Positions 36,281 to 46,782 of a stretch of 64,000 bases of DNA are shown piece by piece. The stretch is from Monocercomonoides exilis (taxonomy: Eukaryota > Preaxostyla > Oxymonadida > Polymastigidae): assembly GCA_001643675.2 (NCBI GenBank), contig LSRY02000024.1, positions 124,001 to 188,000 on the forward strand. The letters run 5' to 3'. Position numbers and translations under genes: made by a program. Numbering within the stretch: the first letter of the stretch is position 1; every line of letters starts with the position of its first letter. The notes beneath the pieces were generated by a model. That model saw nothing but the letters and a program-made list of their open reading frames with translations. It was not told the DNA's origin and did not search any database.

Positions 36281-36940
36281 TCATTCAAGCAAAAAAATGA
36301 AGCAATGTTCGCACATTCCTCTGATGTTGAAAACATACCACCGAAAAGGGAATAGGCGAGAATGGGAAGACGAATGAGATGAATGGAAGGACGAGAGGGG
36401 AAAGGAAAAAGATTTTTGAGAAAAAGCATTAGCAGCAGCAGCAGAAGATGATGATGATGAAAAAGAAAAAGAAGAAGAAGAAGATGGTTGAGGAATACTA
36501 CTGGATGCAATGGTGGTGGCAGTTGTGCCATTTCCGATGATTTTTGTGTCAACCGTTCTGAAAGTGAGTATTTGAAGAGGAACAAATGTTGAGGTGAGGA
36601 GAGTGAGGGAGGCGTCTTGGAGGAGGGAAATGAAGCCAGCGAGGGCAAACTCGATGGCGGCACATGGGGTCTTTTGGGGTCTTCCACAGACATCAGCATC
36701 GGTTCCATTGTTGGCAGCAATTTTGTTCTGGGCAATGAGGGGGAGCCAGCCATTGAAAGTTTCATTGTCAGCAGTTACTGCATTCCACACTCTTTTAGTT
36801 TGAGTTGTTGAACCACAATTTTCAAATGGTTTTGCTCCTGTTTCTTTTCTCTTTGCTATGATTTCATTCAGAAAATATATTTCCTTCTGATTCTTCTGAA
36901 CTCTATCGTCATGTTCTCTTTCTTCATCTTCATCCAACAA
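36281..36940 (-). pseudogene. Fragment of a beta-helix surface protein gene
   Basis: The frame reads a charged stretch, then ENCGSTTQTKRVWNAV and the module landmark DVCGRPQKTPCAAIEFAL, followed by a strand-like VDTKIIGNGTTATTIASSS. This matches the C-G...P-C-x-x-I spacing that opens each module in proteins A and B. The fragment then runs into Ser/Ala repeats and stops. No signal peptide, membrane span or kinase-like part accompanies it, and its 3' end abuts the serine-rich frame, so it is a rearranged remnant. Confidence 0.6.
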
Positions 36941-37325
36941 AAATTAAACTTCATTTCAAGTGAACTGTTAATTCTCCAAAAATCTTTTTTAATTAATAAA
37001 GAAATTCATTTCTTCATTATTTAGTTAATTTGCTTTCATCTTTTTTTCTCCATCTTCAATGCACGTTGTGTCACGATAAATAGCTATCAATATACGATAA
37101 ACATGAAAAATAAAATCCAAAAGTCAGATGAATAAATTTATAAATAAATTTTAAAAATCAATGAAGATAAGTTCTGAGTATATTCAAAGAAATAATAAGT
37201 CAAAATAAAGAATCAAAAAAAAGATAGATCGAATTAATAATAATGGAGAAAAAACCAATTAACCATGATGAAATAAAAATTAAAGTCAAAGAAATACTCA
37301 TTAAAATAGAATCACTTACAGACAT
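36941..37325. other. Left flank of the transposable element
   Basis: AT-rich, no coding signal. The bases just outside the element (TTACAGACAT) do not give a clear duplication of the right flank (GCATCTGAAA). Confidence 0.5.
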
Positions 37326-37959
37326 ATTTCTGAAAGATGAATTATTATTCTTTCATTTTCACTGATATTCCATCTCGGGCTGACAAATTATTTATGAAAA
37401 AAATCGTATTGGTTGCTATTATTGCAGCTTTTTTAATAGAAATAAAATGAGAATATGGTTCAAATACATTAATTGTTTTGCGCTTTTCTCACAAAAATAT
37501 CCACATGAAAATTAATGCATATTTATTTTTTGACACAATAAAATACAAAAAATTATAAATACGTTCCATTTTCCTGAAAATATGTGAAATTAAAAATCTC
37601 GATCACAAAAGTGGTCACTAATTTTTCTTCGGATTTTGCAACAAACAGACATTAAAAGATGTGGGGAAGCTGTCTGCGTGGAAATCTGAGAAAAAATTAG
37701 TGACCACTTTTGTGATCGCCAGTCATTTCAATTTTCAGTTTTATAATAGTTCCGATCGTTCAACGGATCAAATCTGATGAGAACCTTAATAAAAGTGTTT
37801 TTCTAAATGACTGGCGATCACAAAAGTGGTCACTAATTTTTTCTCAGATTTCCACGCAGACAGCTTCCCCACATCTTTTAATGTCTGTTTGTTGCAAAAT
37901 CCGAAGAAAAATTAGTGACCACTTTTGTGATCGAGATTTTTAATTTCACATATTTTCAG
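37326..37959. repeat. Left terminal inverted repeat with stem-loop
   Basis: Outer segment 37326-37573. The stem-loop has arms 37574-37728 and 37805-37959, each 155 bases and perfectly complementary by eye, around a 76-base loop (37729-37804). Each arm is itself bounded by an inverted pair of the motif GATCACAAAAGTGGTCACTA, so four copies lie in this terminus. Confidence 0.93.
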
Positions 37960-38720
37960 AAAATATTAGCTTTTTGTTGTCTTATATGATGATTTTGATT
38001 GATTTGTTATGTTTTCGTATTTTAAAGGAAATTATTTATTGTTGATATCTTTATTATTATTTGTCATATGCCAAAATACACTTTTTCGTGAACATATGGA
38101 AAAACAAACAATGTGAAGTGAGAGAAAAACGTTAAAAAATATCAATCGTTCACCAATCAAAATGACATAAAATAATAAAAAGTTCTTCATGATTTCGATC
38201 ATAAATAAAATTGAAAACTGTCAGAAAATTTCGAATCAGATTCATCAACTTTCAATAAAACATAATTCAATCACATAATCATTAAACAATCACCAAATAT
38301 CAACTAAATATCAACAATTTTGAACAATAAAAAATATAAGAAGAAATAGTACAATTTCAACAAATTCGTGGTATCAAAGACAATTCCAAACAAAAAAGAA
38401 TACGTATATAAAAAGTTCAAAAACTAACTTGTCTATTTTCCACCTGTTTTTTATCCACTCACCCCTTTCTGATATTTCTCTCTCTTTGACTCAAAAAGAT
38501 CAAATCCAACAAAGAAAAAAGACAGACACAATGATAAAACAACATTTCACACTCTCAACAACTCTCCCTTCCAAAAACCTCACTCAAAGATCAATGAATT
38601 CCTTCACAACTCTATCTATTAATGAATCTCGATATATACATATATAAGCGGGACAATAACAAAGAAATAAATAGGGACATATCAGGGACAATAACCAAAA
38701 GAAAACAATCGGATTCTAAC
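37960..38720. other. Element interior, left of the gene
   Basis: AT-rich. A 72-codon plus-strand open frame at 38429-38647 has no protein-like landmarks. It probably contains 3' untranslated sequence and cis signals of the element. Confidence 0.45.
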
Positions 38721-38848
38721 TATTGTGCACCTGGGAGGCTGTTCGTCGTATCCAGGTCCGGATAAAGCAGCCCGAAGGCTGCAATATCAAATACGAACAG
38801 TCATGTCCAGCACCCTTCCGATAGAGTGCCAGCTAAGCATGCACAATA
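38721..38848 (-). ncRNA. Candidate structured RNA element after the transposon gene stop codon
   Basis: A GC-rich island in AT-rich DNA, 10 bases downstream of the gene's stop on the same strand. TATTGTGCA (38721-38729) pairs with TGCACAATA (38840-38848). CTGTTCGT (38739-38746) pairs with ACGAACAG (38793-38800), and ACCTGG (38729-38734) pairs with CCAGGT (38752-38757); these two helices interleave as a pseudoknot. Hairpins lie at 38761-38788 (GCAGCC stem, then a GATA/TATC extension) and 38810-38829. On the minus strand the first hairpin loop is UUCG closed by C-G, the ultra-stable form, which favours that strand. It could be a 3' UTR element, a ribozyme or an independent small RNA. It matches no family that I can name. 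Confidence 0.55.
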
Positions 38849-38857
38849 ACCAGTTTC

Positions 38858-41800
38858 TTAAAAGGGGACACCAAAAGAACAATTTTGAGATTCATTAATA
38901 GAAGAAGAATCAAGAAGAAGCTCAAATCTCCTTGAAAGAAGATCTTGAGAAGATTGAGAAAGAAGAGAAGAGTCAGATGATGTGATATCAGAGTGAAATG
39001 ACTTTCTTGATCTTTGGACTTTTTCTTTCATTGTCGAAGATTCGAGGGCAACCAGAGAGCGTTGAGGAAGATATCCAACAGCTGAAGCACAGACAAATGA
39101 GCCCTTGCGCTCAAAATACAAGTAGTCTTTCATGTGGGGAACTGACAGTGATGGCCATGAAATTTGTTGAGATGGAACATATTCTTCAAAATATCTCTCA
39201 TGCACAGAGTCATTGACAGATGTTGACGATGGGGAGTTGTTTGATGATGATGATGAGAAAATGTTTGATTGTAAAGATGAAGAAGCTGATGTCGAAGTGT
39301 TCATATTGTTTTCGAAGAAGTTGATCAAGTCATGAAGTGTGGTGATGTGTTCAGTCGAAAGATTGTTGTCGATTGCATTCACTAACGCACCAAATTCACT
39401 ATCACAGATATTTTTTCCATGGTGCTCAGCGAAGAAGTTGAGTTGAGTATTTTTCTTTTTGAGAAGTTTGGATTGTTTTGAGAGGATGAAGTGAAGAAGG
39501 AAGCGATTTCGGTTGTGTGGACCAGAATCGCAGAAGAACTTAAAAGTGTGAGTGTCTGAGAAGAAGTGTCTTTTGATCACAGATTCCAGACACTCAATAA
39601 TAAATCTGTGATTATTTGAAAGGCAGTCGGAGAAGAAGTTGAAAGTTCTTTTTATTTGTTGATTATTTATTTTTTGAAGAGAGATGATTGTGAATTGAGA
39701 AACTTGTTGATAGTTGAAGAATTCTTGTTGAAGTTGATTTTTTCTGATGGGGAGTTTCCATTTCTCTTTGAAGTCAAAGACGAAGACTGCTTCTCCCTCT
39801 TTCAGATTGTCGACAGTTGATTGATAGTGTTTTCGTTGCATTTCAGCAACAAGTCGGTGTTGACGAAGAAGTTTGAGTGTATGAAGCTCAGCAGAAGAAA
39901 GTCCATTTTTGTTTGGAGATGACTTTAATTTGTTCTCAAGATAGTTCAACTTCTCACACATTCCACAAAGGTCAGTTCGTCTTTTCGCTTTAGAGAAGTT
40001 TGTTGTTAGCTTGTAGAAATGGGAAAGAGAAACTTTAATATTTGTTTCTTCTGAAAACTCTTTCCATAATTTCGTCTTGGGCTTGAAGATTAATCTCTTT
40101 TCATTGGGAGAAAAGATGCCCGTTTTCTTTCTTCTTTCTTTCAGTGCTTCCAATCCATATGAAGATGTGATTGATGAAGAAAGTTGTGAAATGGAAGTTG
40201 TTCGGGGAGGGAGTGTGATGAATGGAGACGATGATGATGATGTTGTTGTTGTTGATGTGTTATTTAAGGTGTTGTTATTGGATGTTTCTGAAGAAGAGGA
40301 GGAACCACCAAATTGAATAGTTGAAAACGTTGGTTTTGTTTTTTCTTTGGTATAGAATGAGAGCGATGGATTGTAACCTTGTGCGTAAAGATCCTTCCAT
40401 GCCTTTGTCCAATTTTCGATGTTCAGTTCTGTCACATCAGCATCGTTGCAAATATTCCATGAGACATCGTTTCCTCTATTTCTTTTGATGACAGCGATAT
40501 AATGGCCATTTCTTTGATCCAACTGTTTATGAAGAATTTGCCCAACAAAATGATAAAAATACACTTCTTTATAGTTCTTTTGGAGATGTTGAAAACTTTC
40601 TGTTGAAAACCCTTTGATAAATGTTCGCTTGTTAACACGATCAGTTTCAATCATAAGCGTTCTTGAAGGAGCAGAGCTAGCAGAATCAGTGCATTCGTGA
40701 CAGAGGGCAAGCACCTCTGGAAATGCAGCCATTTCCTCCCATCGAGCAGTACAGCATTTATCCTTACACACATCGCAAAAGACACTATTCTTTCCTTCCA
40801 AAATTTCTGTTGCAAAAAGTGAAGATAAACCTTTGTGAGGTGATGATGCATTGATGACAATATTGCAACAAGATTCATTAAAATGATTTGAAACTTTTTG
40901 ACATTTTTGACATTTGAAATGTGTAATGAGCACTGGATTGAAGGTGTCCTTTTCAATTATCTTATCATTTTGAAGAAGTTGATGAAGATTTTCAAATGCC
41001 TCTATCACATTCTGTTGTTGCCGACTTCCGTATCTGCAGAATGATTCCCATTTGTTGATCAGTGATGGGGCCCACGAACGCACTAATGTTCCATCTTTTG
41101 CAAGTTGTTGACAAACACTCAAAACACGAGAAGATAAATTGTTTTTTGATGTTGTGTTTGTTATAATTGATTGTTTTTGTGAAGTTATTGAAGAGAAGCA
41201 TTGAAGGAGAGAGGCAAGATAGCAAGTGTTTCCAAGATTTTCCAATCCTTTCTTTGTTTTTGATGAAGCAATTGAAGCGGTTTTGACACTTGAAGAAATT
41301 GATGGAGAAGGAGAACAAGTTGAAGAATAAATATCCATTGTGTTTCTGTTGTTCATGATACGCGAAGAATTTTCATGATTTGAACAAATTCTATTGTCTT
41401 CATGGGTTTTGTGTTGAGATGGAGAAGTGATGCTGTCTTTTACAAATGAAGACAGAAGATCTTGAAATGCATGTGGAGGAATTAGAGTGGGAGAAGAAAT
41501 ATATTCCAGAAATTGCTCGCTCGCTCTCACATTTTCATTTCTATTGGATGAAGAAGAATTGCCAATAATTATCGTATTTTTCGATATGTTTTGTTGCTTT
41601 TTGGATAAAGAGGAAGAGGAAGAGGAAGAGGAGGAGGTAGAGGAGGAGGAAGAGGAGGAAGAGGAAGAGGAAGAGGAAGAGGAAGAGGAAGAGGAAGAGG
41701 AAGAGGAAGAGGAAGAGGAAGAGGAAGAGGAAGAGGAAGAGGAAGAGGAGGAAGAGGAGGAAGAGGAAGAGGAAGAGGAAGAGGAAGAGGAAGAGGAAGA

Positions 41801-43095
41801 GGAAGAGGAGGAGGTAGAGGAGGAGGAAGAGGAGGAAGAGGAAGAGGAAGAGGAAGAGGAAGAGGAAGAGGAAGAGGAAGAGGAAGAGGAAGAGGAAGAG
41901 GAAGAGGAAGAGGAAGAGGAAGAGGAGGAAGAGGAAGAGGAAGAGGAAGAGGAAGAGGAGGAAGAGGAAGAGGAAGAGGAAGAGGAAGAGGAAGAGGAAG
42001 AGGAAGAGGAAGAGGAGGAGGAGGAGGAGGAAGAAGAGGAAGAGGAAGAGGAAGAGGAAGAGGAGGAGGAGGAGGAAGAAGAAGAGGAAGAGGAAGAAGA
42101 AGAAGATGGAGGAGGAGGAGGAGGAGAAGTTGATGATTTTTTTGTTTTGAAGAATTTGTGAATTGGGATGGGCGAAGGAGAAGAATAACGTTTATGACAT
42201 GATTTGTTTGTTTTTCTTTTTGTTATTCCCCTTTCTCTCCTTATTGGAGTGCTGATTGGTGTATCAACAGGTTGAGAAAATGAAGAATTTGTTGATGAAG
42301 AATTATTTTCTGAAACGACATTTGATTTTTTATTTTGTTTTGATGAAAAAGAAGAAGAAGAAGATTGTTTTTTGATTGAAGAAGAATTTTCCGTTATTAT
42401 TTCATCTTCCCAGGCATCTTCGTCAATAAATCTGGCGTAATCTGGCTCAGCTCGCTGCTTTTTCTTTGCAGATTGAAGCGAAGTTGAGGCTTCAGTGGAA
42501 TGGGCTAACATCCAGTTGTTGCCCTTTTCCCAGTCCTGTTCATTTAAACCTATAACAAACAGAGATAATTATTCAAAAAAAATTCAAATAAAAACAAACC
42601 ACTTTTGCAAGACGGAAAGTGAGGTTTTTGAGGCGGAATGATAAATCCTTGGTTCTTTTTGAGCGTTTGCTTCGCGTAAATGTATTTGCCTTCTGTGACA
42701 TCATATCCATAGTCTTGTAAATCTGATAATGATGTGTTTCGAGACAGCGCCTGTAGCATTGTTGTCTGAGTGTGCAATGGAGCGTTTTTGTACACAACAG
42801 ACATGTCTTCGAGCAGCTTTATATGATATTCTGTTAGAAAAAAAAATAATAAACAAAAAAATAAGAAAATGACAAGGATGACAGTTCAGAAAATTTTCAA
42901 TATAAAAATTCAAAAAATCAAAATCAAACCGTTCAATGACTTCAGCAAATTGTTAATAACTGAAGATGATTGCCTGTAAGTGTAAAACAAATAGACAAGC
43001 AATGAATCAACGTCATCTCCACCGATGCGTTCAATTTCATTCCATAAAACTTTGCATTTTGAATTAAGAGTTGATTGAGGTTTCGAAAAAGACAT
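38858..43095 (-). CDS. Ubiquitin-specific protease fused to a DDE-type transposase-like protein
   Basis: Exons 43095-42930, 42830-42600 and 42549-38858; introns of 99 and 50 bases begin GTTTG and end AACAG and TATAG; phases fit; 1362 residues. The N-terminus (1-135) is helical, with SLSDLQDYGYDVTEGKYIYA. A long Ser tract follows (about residues 280-450). Then comes a USP (C19) domain: Cys box GLENLGNTCYLASLLQCF (Cys near 575), paired CxxC zinc-finger motifs (FKCQKCQ, FCDVCKDKCC), and His box NGHYIAVIKR (His near 815) with NICNDADV. Next are a TDLCGMCEKL zinc-knuckle-like motif and a putative RNase-H-fold core: VFDFKEKW, FFCDSGPHNRN, FFAEHHGKNICDSEFG. This D...D-x-G...HGK-x-x-x-D order occurs in transposase-like proteins of many eukaryotes. 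All catalytic residues appear present. The protease may remove ubiquitin from the transposase or from host targets; that is inference. Confidence 0.85.
41604..42110. repeat. Hexanucleotide (GAGGAA)n array encoding polyserine
   Basis: About 500 bases of GAGGAA/GAAGAG units with GGAGGTAGA interruptions. The minus strand gives the roughly 160-residue Ser run with two Thr-containing interruptions inside the transposon protein. Confidence 0.95.
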
Positions 43096-43378
43096 AATTG
43101 GGATTTTTTTGATTTTTTTATGGGAAAAAGCCACATTTCTTTTTTCTCGTTAAACACTATGTTTCACACAAAAAATAAATATTTGTTCAATTTGATATTT
43201 TCAAAATGATGAATTGATATTGGTAACTGATATCACAATTTTTTGTCTTCAAACAAAAACCAACGCATAAATGTATTTCATTCAAACTGTTGTTAATTAC
43301 ATAGCAATAAAAATCACAAACAAATAGATGTTAGAAAACACTTAAATTATGAATAAATATTACAAAACGATAATCATC

Positions 43379-44012
43379 ATTAAAATATGTGAAATTAAAA
43401 ATCTCGATCACAAAAGTGGTCACTAATTTTTCTTCGGATTTTGCAACAAACAGACATTAAAAGATGTGGGGAAGCTGTCTGCGTGGAAATCTGAGAAAAA
43501 ATTAGTGACCACTTTTGTGATCGCCAGTCATTTCAATTTTCAGTTTTATAATAGTTCCGATCGTTCAACGGATCAAATCTGATGAGAACCTTAATAAAAG
43601 TGTTTTTCTAAATGACTGGCGATCACAAAAGTGGTCACTAATTTTTTCTCAGATTTCCACGCAGACAGCTTCCCCACATCTTTTAATGTCTGTTTGTTGC
43701 AAAATCCGAAGAAAAATTAGTGACCACTTTTGTGATCGAGATTTTTAATTTCACATATTTTCAGGAAAATGGAACGTATTTATAATTTTTTGTATTTTAT
43801 TGTGTCAAAAAATAAATATGCATTAATTTTCATGTGGATATTTTTGTGAGAAAAGCGCAAAACAATTAATGTATTTGAACCATATTCTCATTTTATTTCT
43901 ATTAAAAAAGCTGCAATAATAGCAACCAATACGATTTTTTTCATAAATAATTTGTCAGCCCGAGATGGAATATCAGTGAAAATGAAAGAATAATAATTCA
44001 TCTTTCAGAAAT
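43379..44012. repeat. Right terminal inverted repeat with stem-loop
   Basis: Arms 43379-43533 and 43610-43764 with loop 43534-43609, then outer segment 43765-44012. The outer segment is the reverse complement of 37326-37573. The loop, however, is in the same plus-strand orientation as in the left terminus. The innermost three bases differ from the left copy (TTA against CTG). Confidence 0.93.
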
Positions 44013-44400
44013 GCATCTGAAACTGCATTTTTTTCATCGAATTTTTATATGGAGATTCATTGTGTACAGTGACAGAACAACAATTTTGTTCGCATTTCAA
44101 TATATAGAACATTTGATGATTATAACAGACGTCAAATTTCAAATAGAATTTGAGTTTTCATGCTCTTATTCTTTTTAGTCATTTGAAATTTAACTATTTC
44201 AATCATGCACCAGTTTGAAGCTTCAACATTTCATTCATCCACAACGCTGATGCGATATAATATTCTTCTTTTGCATCACGAGGATTTCACTTTTTCCTGT
44301 TTGCTGAGATTTTCAAATATGACTTATTCCGATTGCACCACAACAATGCATTCTACTCCTGCTGAAAATGTCTTTAAATCCATTTTTTGCTCGTATAATT
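44013..44400. other. Right flank of the element
   Basis: No supported gene. A plus-strand open frame from 44205 becomes Ser/Phe-rich and may belong to the relic that follows. Confidence 0.4.
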
Positions 44401-46160
44401 CTTCTTCTTCCTCTTCTTTCATATTCGTTTCCTTCGTCTTTATCGTAGTCGTCTTCTCTTCCTTTCAGTCTTCTTTTTCTCCACAAAATTCAGAATGTGT
44501 TCATTTTGTTAATTTGTTTCATCGTCTTTCTCTTCCTCTTTGCCTTCCTATTCTTCGTCTCTCATCTTCATAAACAATCACCTAATATGCTTGCTCTCTC
44601 AGCACAACGATTAAGCAACCTTTTCACATCATTCCGTTCGTCCGCTGTTTTCCGCAATCTTTATCTTCTCCTTCTCTTTCTTCTTCTTTTCGATATAATC
44701 AAAATTACCAACAAACTTCTTAAAGAAAATGATAAAAAGTCTACTTTCACTTCTTCTTCTTCGTCTTCGTCTTCGTCTTCCTATTCTTCTTCTTCTTCTT
44801 CTGTCTTCTTCTTCTTCTTCCTCTTCCAATTTCTGGTTTTTTGATGAAAACAAACCTTCCTCCAATGCCTTCACGAAAAGAAAATGATGGAAAAGGGAAT
44901 AACAGAAAGGAAGGAAGGAAGGAAGGAAGGAAGGAAGGAAGAAGAAGAAGAAGAAGAAGAGAATGCAAAGCATGTTGCAGCTCCGGAGAATTTCCACAAC
45001 GAACTAACTCGAATGTTTGAGAAGACATCTACTAAGGAGAAAGACAAGCGGAAGATGAATGAAAAGATTCCCAGAGAATGAGCTGACTGTAGAGGCGAAG
45101 CGGGAGATTTAGGAAAAATGGATGATGGCTTTCTTTCAAGCAGAAGAGAGAGAGACAAAGGAGGTGAAGGAATATAAAATGCTTTGATTTCTGGTGGATT
45201 GTTATCTTCATAGGACAGCACGGGCAGAATGGGACCAAGCTTGTTAGCGATGGAAGTTGTAAAAAAAAAGCAGCAAAAGCAGATGAAACATATAGATCTT
45301 CCTCCTGGTCCAGTCACAAAACATATTTAGCTGAAGTTGGTTCAATTTTAGAGAACAAAAAATACGAAATTGACAATATCTGCTAATAACAATTGCTGCT
45401 GAAATAGAAGAAGAAAGATAGGCAAAGGGTCGATAATCCGGGAAGAGAAGGAGAGGAAGGTGCGCTGACAGTGCTTGTGGCGCAAAGGAGGTTTGATGGG
45501 AGTGACGGAGCAGACGCAGAAATGGAGGAGATTAACGTCATCCAATACTCGCAACATGCACAGAATACTTTGTGTGCTTTTCGCGACAGCTTTCTGTGCG
45601 CTCCATCACCGAGGCCTTCGTCTGACCCTCAGTTCGCGATAGATATATTTCGGAGGAAGCAGTAGAAGGAGTGGGCTCCTGAGATTCCTCAGGTTAACAT
45701 CGAATGCTCACTGTTTGTTTCGTGTGTAGTGTAGGATGTGAAAATGAATCTGTTCTATGAACAGAATGAGAACTCGATTTGGAATGGCCGGTCGTCGGTA
45801 ACGGATGAGAAATTTGAGGCGAATGACCCGCTCATCTTATTCACAGGCACCATTGCGAAGATCTCTTGAAAGTGCCGCTTTCTGCGCTGCATGGACAGGC
45901 ACAATGGAAGAGAGTATGGAAGCTTCAGTGGAATCTACCAGTCTGAGTTGGATTTTTTGTTGTCTGATTCGAGCAGGGAAGAAACACAGGCGTAGAAGTT
46001 TATCACATAGCCAAAGAGGATTGCGAATGAAAAGCAGACTCAGTTCACGTCACAGAACAAGGAAACAGTCGAAGAGGCGAAGTTGGACGCGCCCAGTGCA
46101 GCAAGCTTTATGAGACTTGTAAATGAAAATGTCTATCTTTGGGGGAAATAAGCTATTAAC
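44401..46160 (+). pseudogene. Decayed plus-strand gene with many in-frame stops
   Basis: From about 44497 one frame reads a hydrophobic, protein-like segment (MLALSAQRLSNLFTSFRSSA, then LLLLFLLLFDIIKITNKLL) and continues in the same frame through TGA codons to NAKHVAAPENFHNELTRMFE and MGPSLLAMEVVKKKQQKQMK near 45300. After one frame change, sequence from about 45411 reads INVIQYSQHAQNTLCAFRDS, KEWAPEIPQVNIECSLF, NENSIWNGRSSVTDEKFEAN and DAPSAASFMRLVNENVYLWG to about 46150, crossing two TAG, one TGA and two more TAG. The two halves could be one gene with lost introns. A (GGAA)n run lies at about 44906-44940. The family is not recognised; inactive. Confidence 0.5.
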
Positions 46161-46782
46161 ATACAAGATTGACTAGATTTTCAAAGAAGAAAGATTTAAG
46201 GAAAGAGATGAGAGCCAAAGGCTGCGGATGTTCTGAGCTCGACGAGAGAAAAAAACAGAATTTCAGACGGATCAATGTTGGTGATGGAGAAGATTGGAAT
46301 AAATGTTTGTGTTTATTTTCTTTTTATTTAACAAAGAAATATTATCAATTTATAATTAATTGCTTATTTTTATTTTTATTTCATATTCTTTTAAAAATTT
46401 TGAACTATTTGCTTTTATTTTTCTCTTTTTCTTGTGAACAGACATTCTTGACAGGGATTTGTTAGTTGATCGCATTGGTCATTTTGTGAGTGTGTGCATT
46501 GACAACCTGCATCGAAATGCCTGTCTGAACTACCTCTGCATTAAAATCATAGAGACGCCAAATCTTTCCACTCTGTTGTGACCTACACAAACAATCTCCA
46601 TAAAACTCTGTGCGAGAAACAATGAAGGCACAATTCCTCATTTTATAAAATTTTCTATATTATTCTATTATTTGTTATTTTTTTACTTTTATTCCATTTC
46701 TTGTTTACAAATTAATTTTATTCAATATTTTATCTCAATTAATTCAATCTAATAATATTCATACATATGAATCATCCCTCAT
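46161..46782. other. AT-rich spacer
   Basis: Mostly T-rich from 46310. A short plus-strand frame at 46169-46465 begins with charged residues but runs into AT-rich noise. Confidence 0.4.

Larger units (their letters stand above)
37326..44012. mobile_element. DNA transposon with long foldback termini and a USP-transposase fusion gene
   Basis: A 6687 bp unit bounded by inverted repeats that begin ATTTCTGAAAGATGAATTAT at both ends. Each terminus is about 634 bp: a 248 bp outer part, identical by eye in inverted orientation, followed by a 386 bp stem-loop. The interior carries one spliced minus-strand gene (38858-43095) and a structured sequence at 38721-38848. Near-identity of the termini, intact splicing phase and an uninterrupted 1362-residue product suggest recent mobility. 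The target duplication is unresolved: CAT occurs at both edges but is offset by one base on the right. Long complex termini resemble foldback and MULE-like elements; the encoded protein does not look like a MULE transposase to me. Confidence 0.85.

Noticed and set aside
41487-42161. 224-codon plus-strand polyglutamate frame
   Set aside because: It is the complement of the serine-coding hexanucleotide array; only repeat units keep it open.
37316-44022. Target-site duplication of the USP element
   Set aside because: CAT occurs at both edges but is offset by one base on the right; no longer direct repeat is seen, so none is called.
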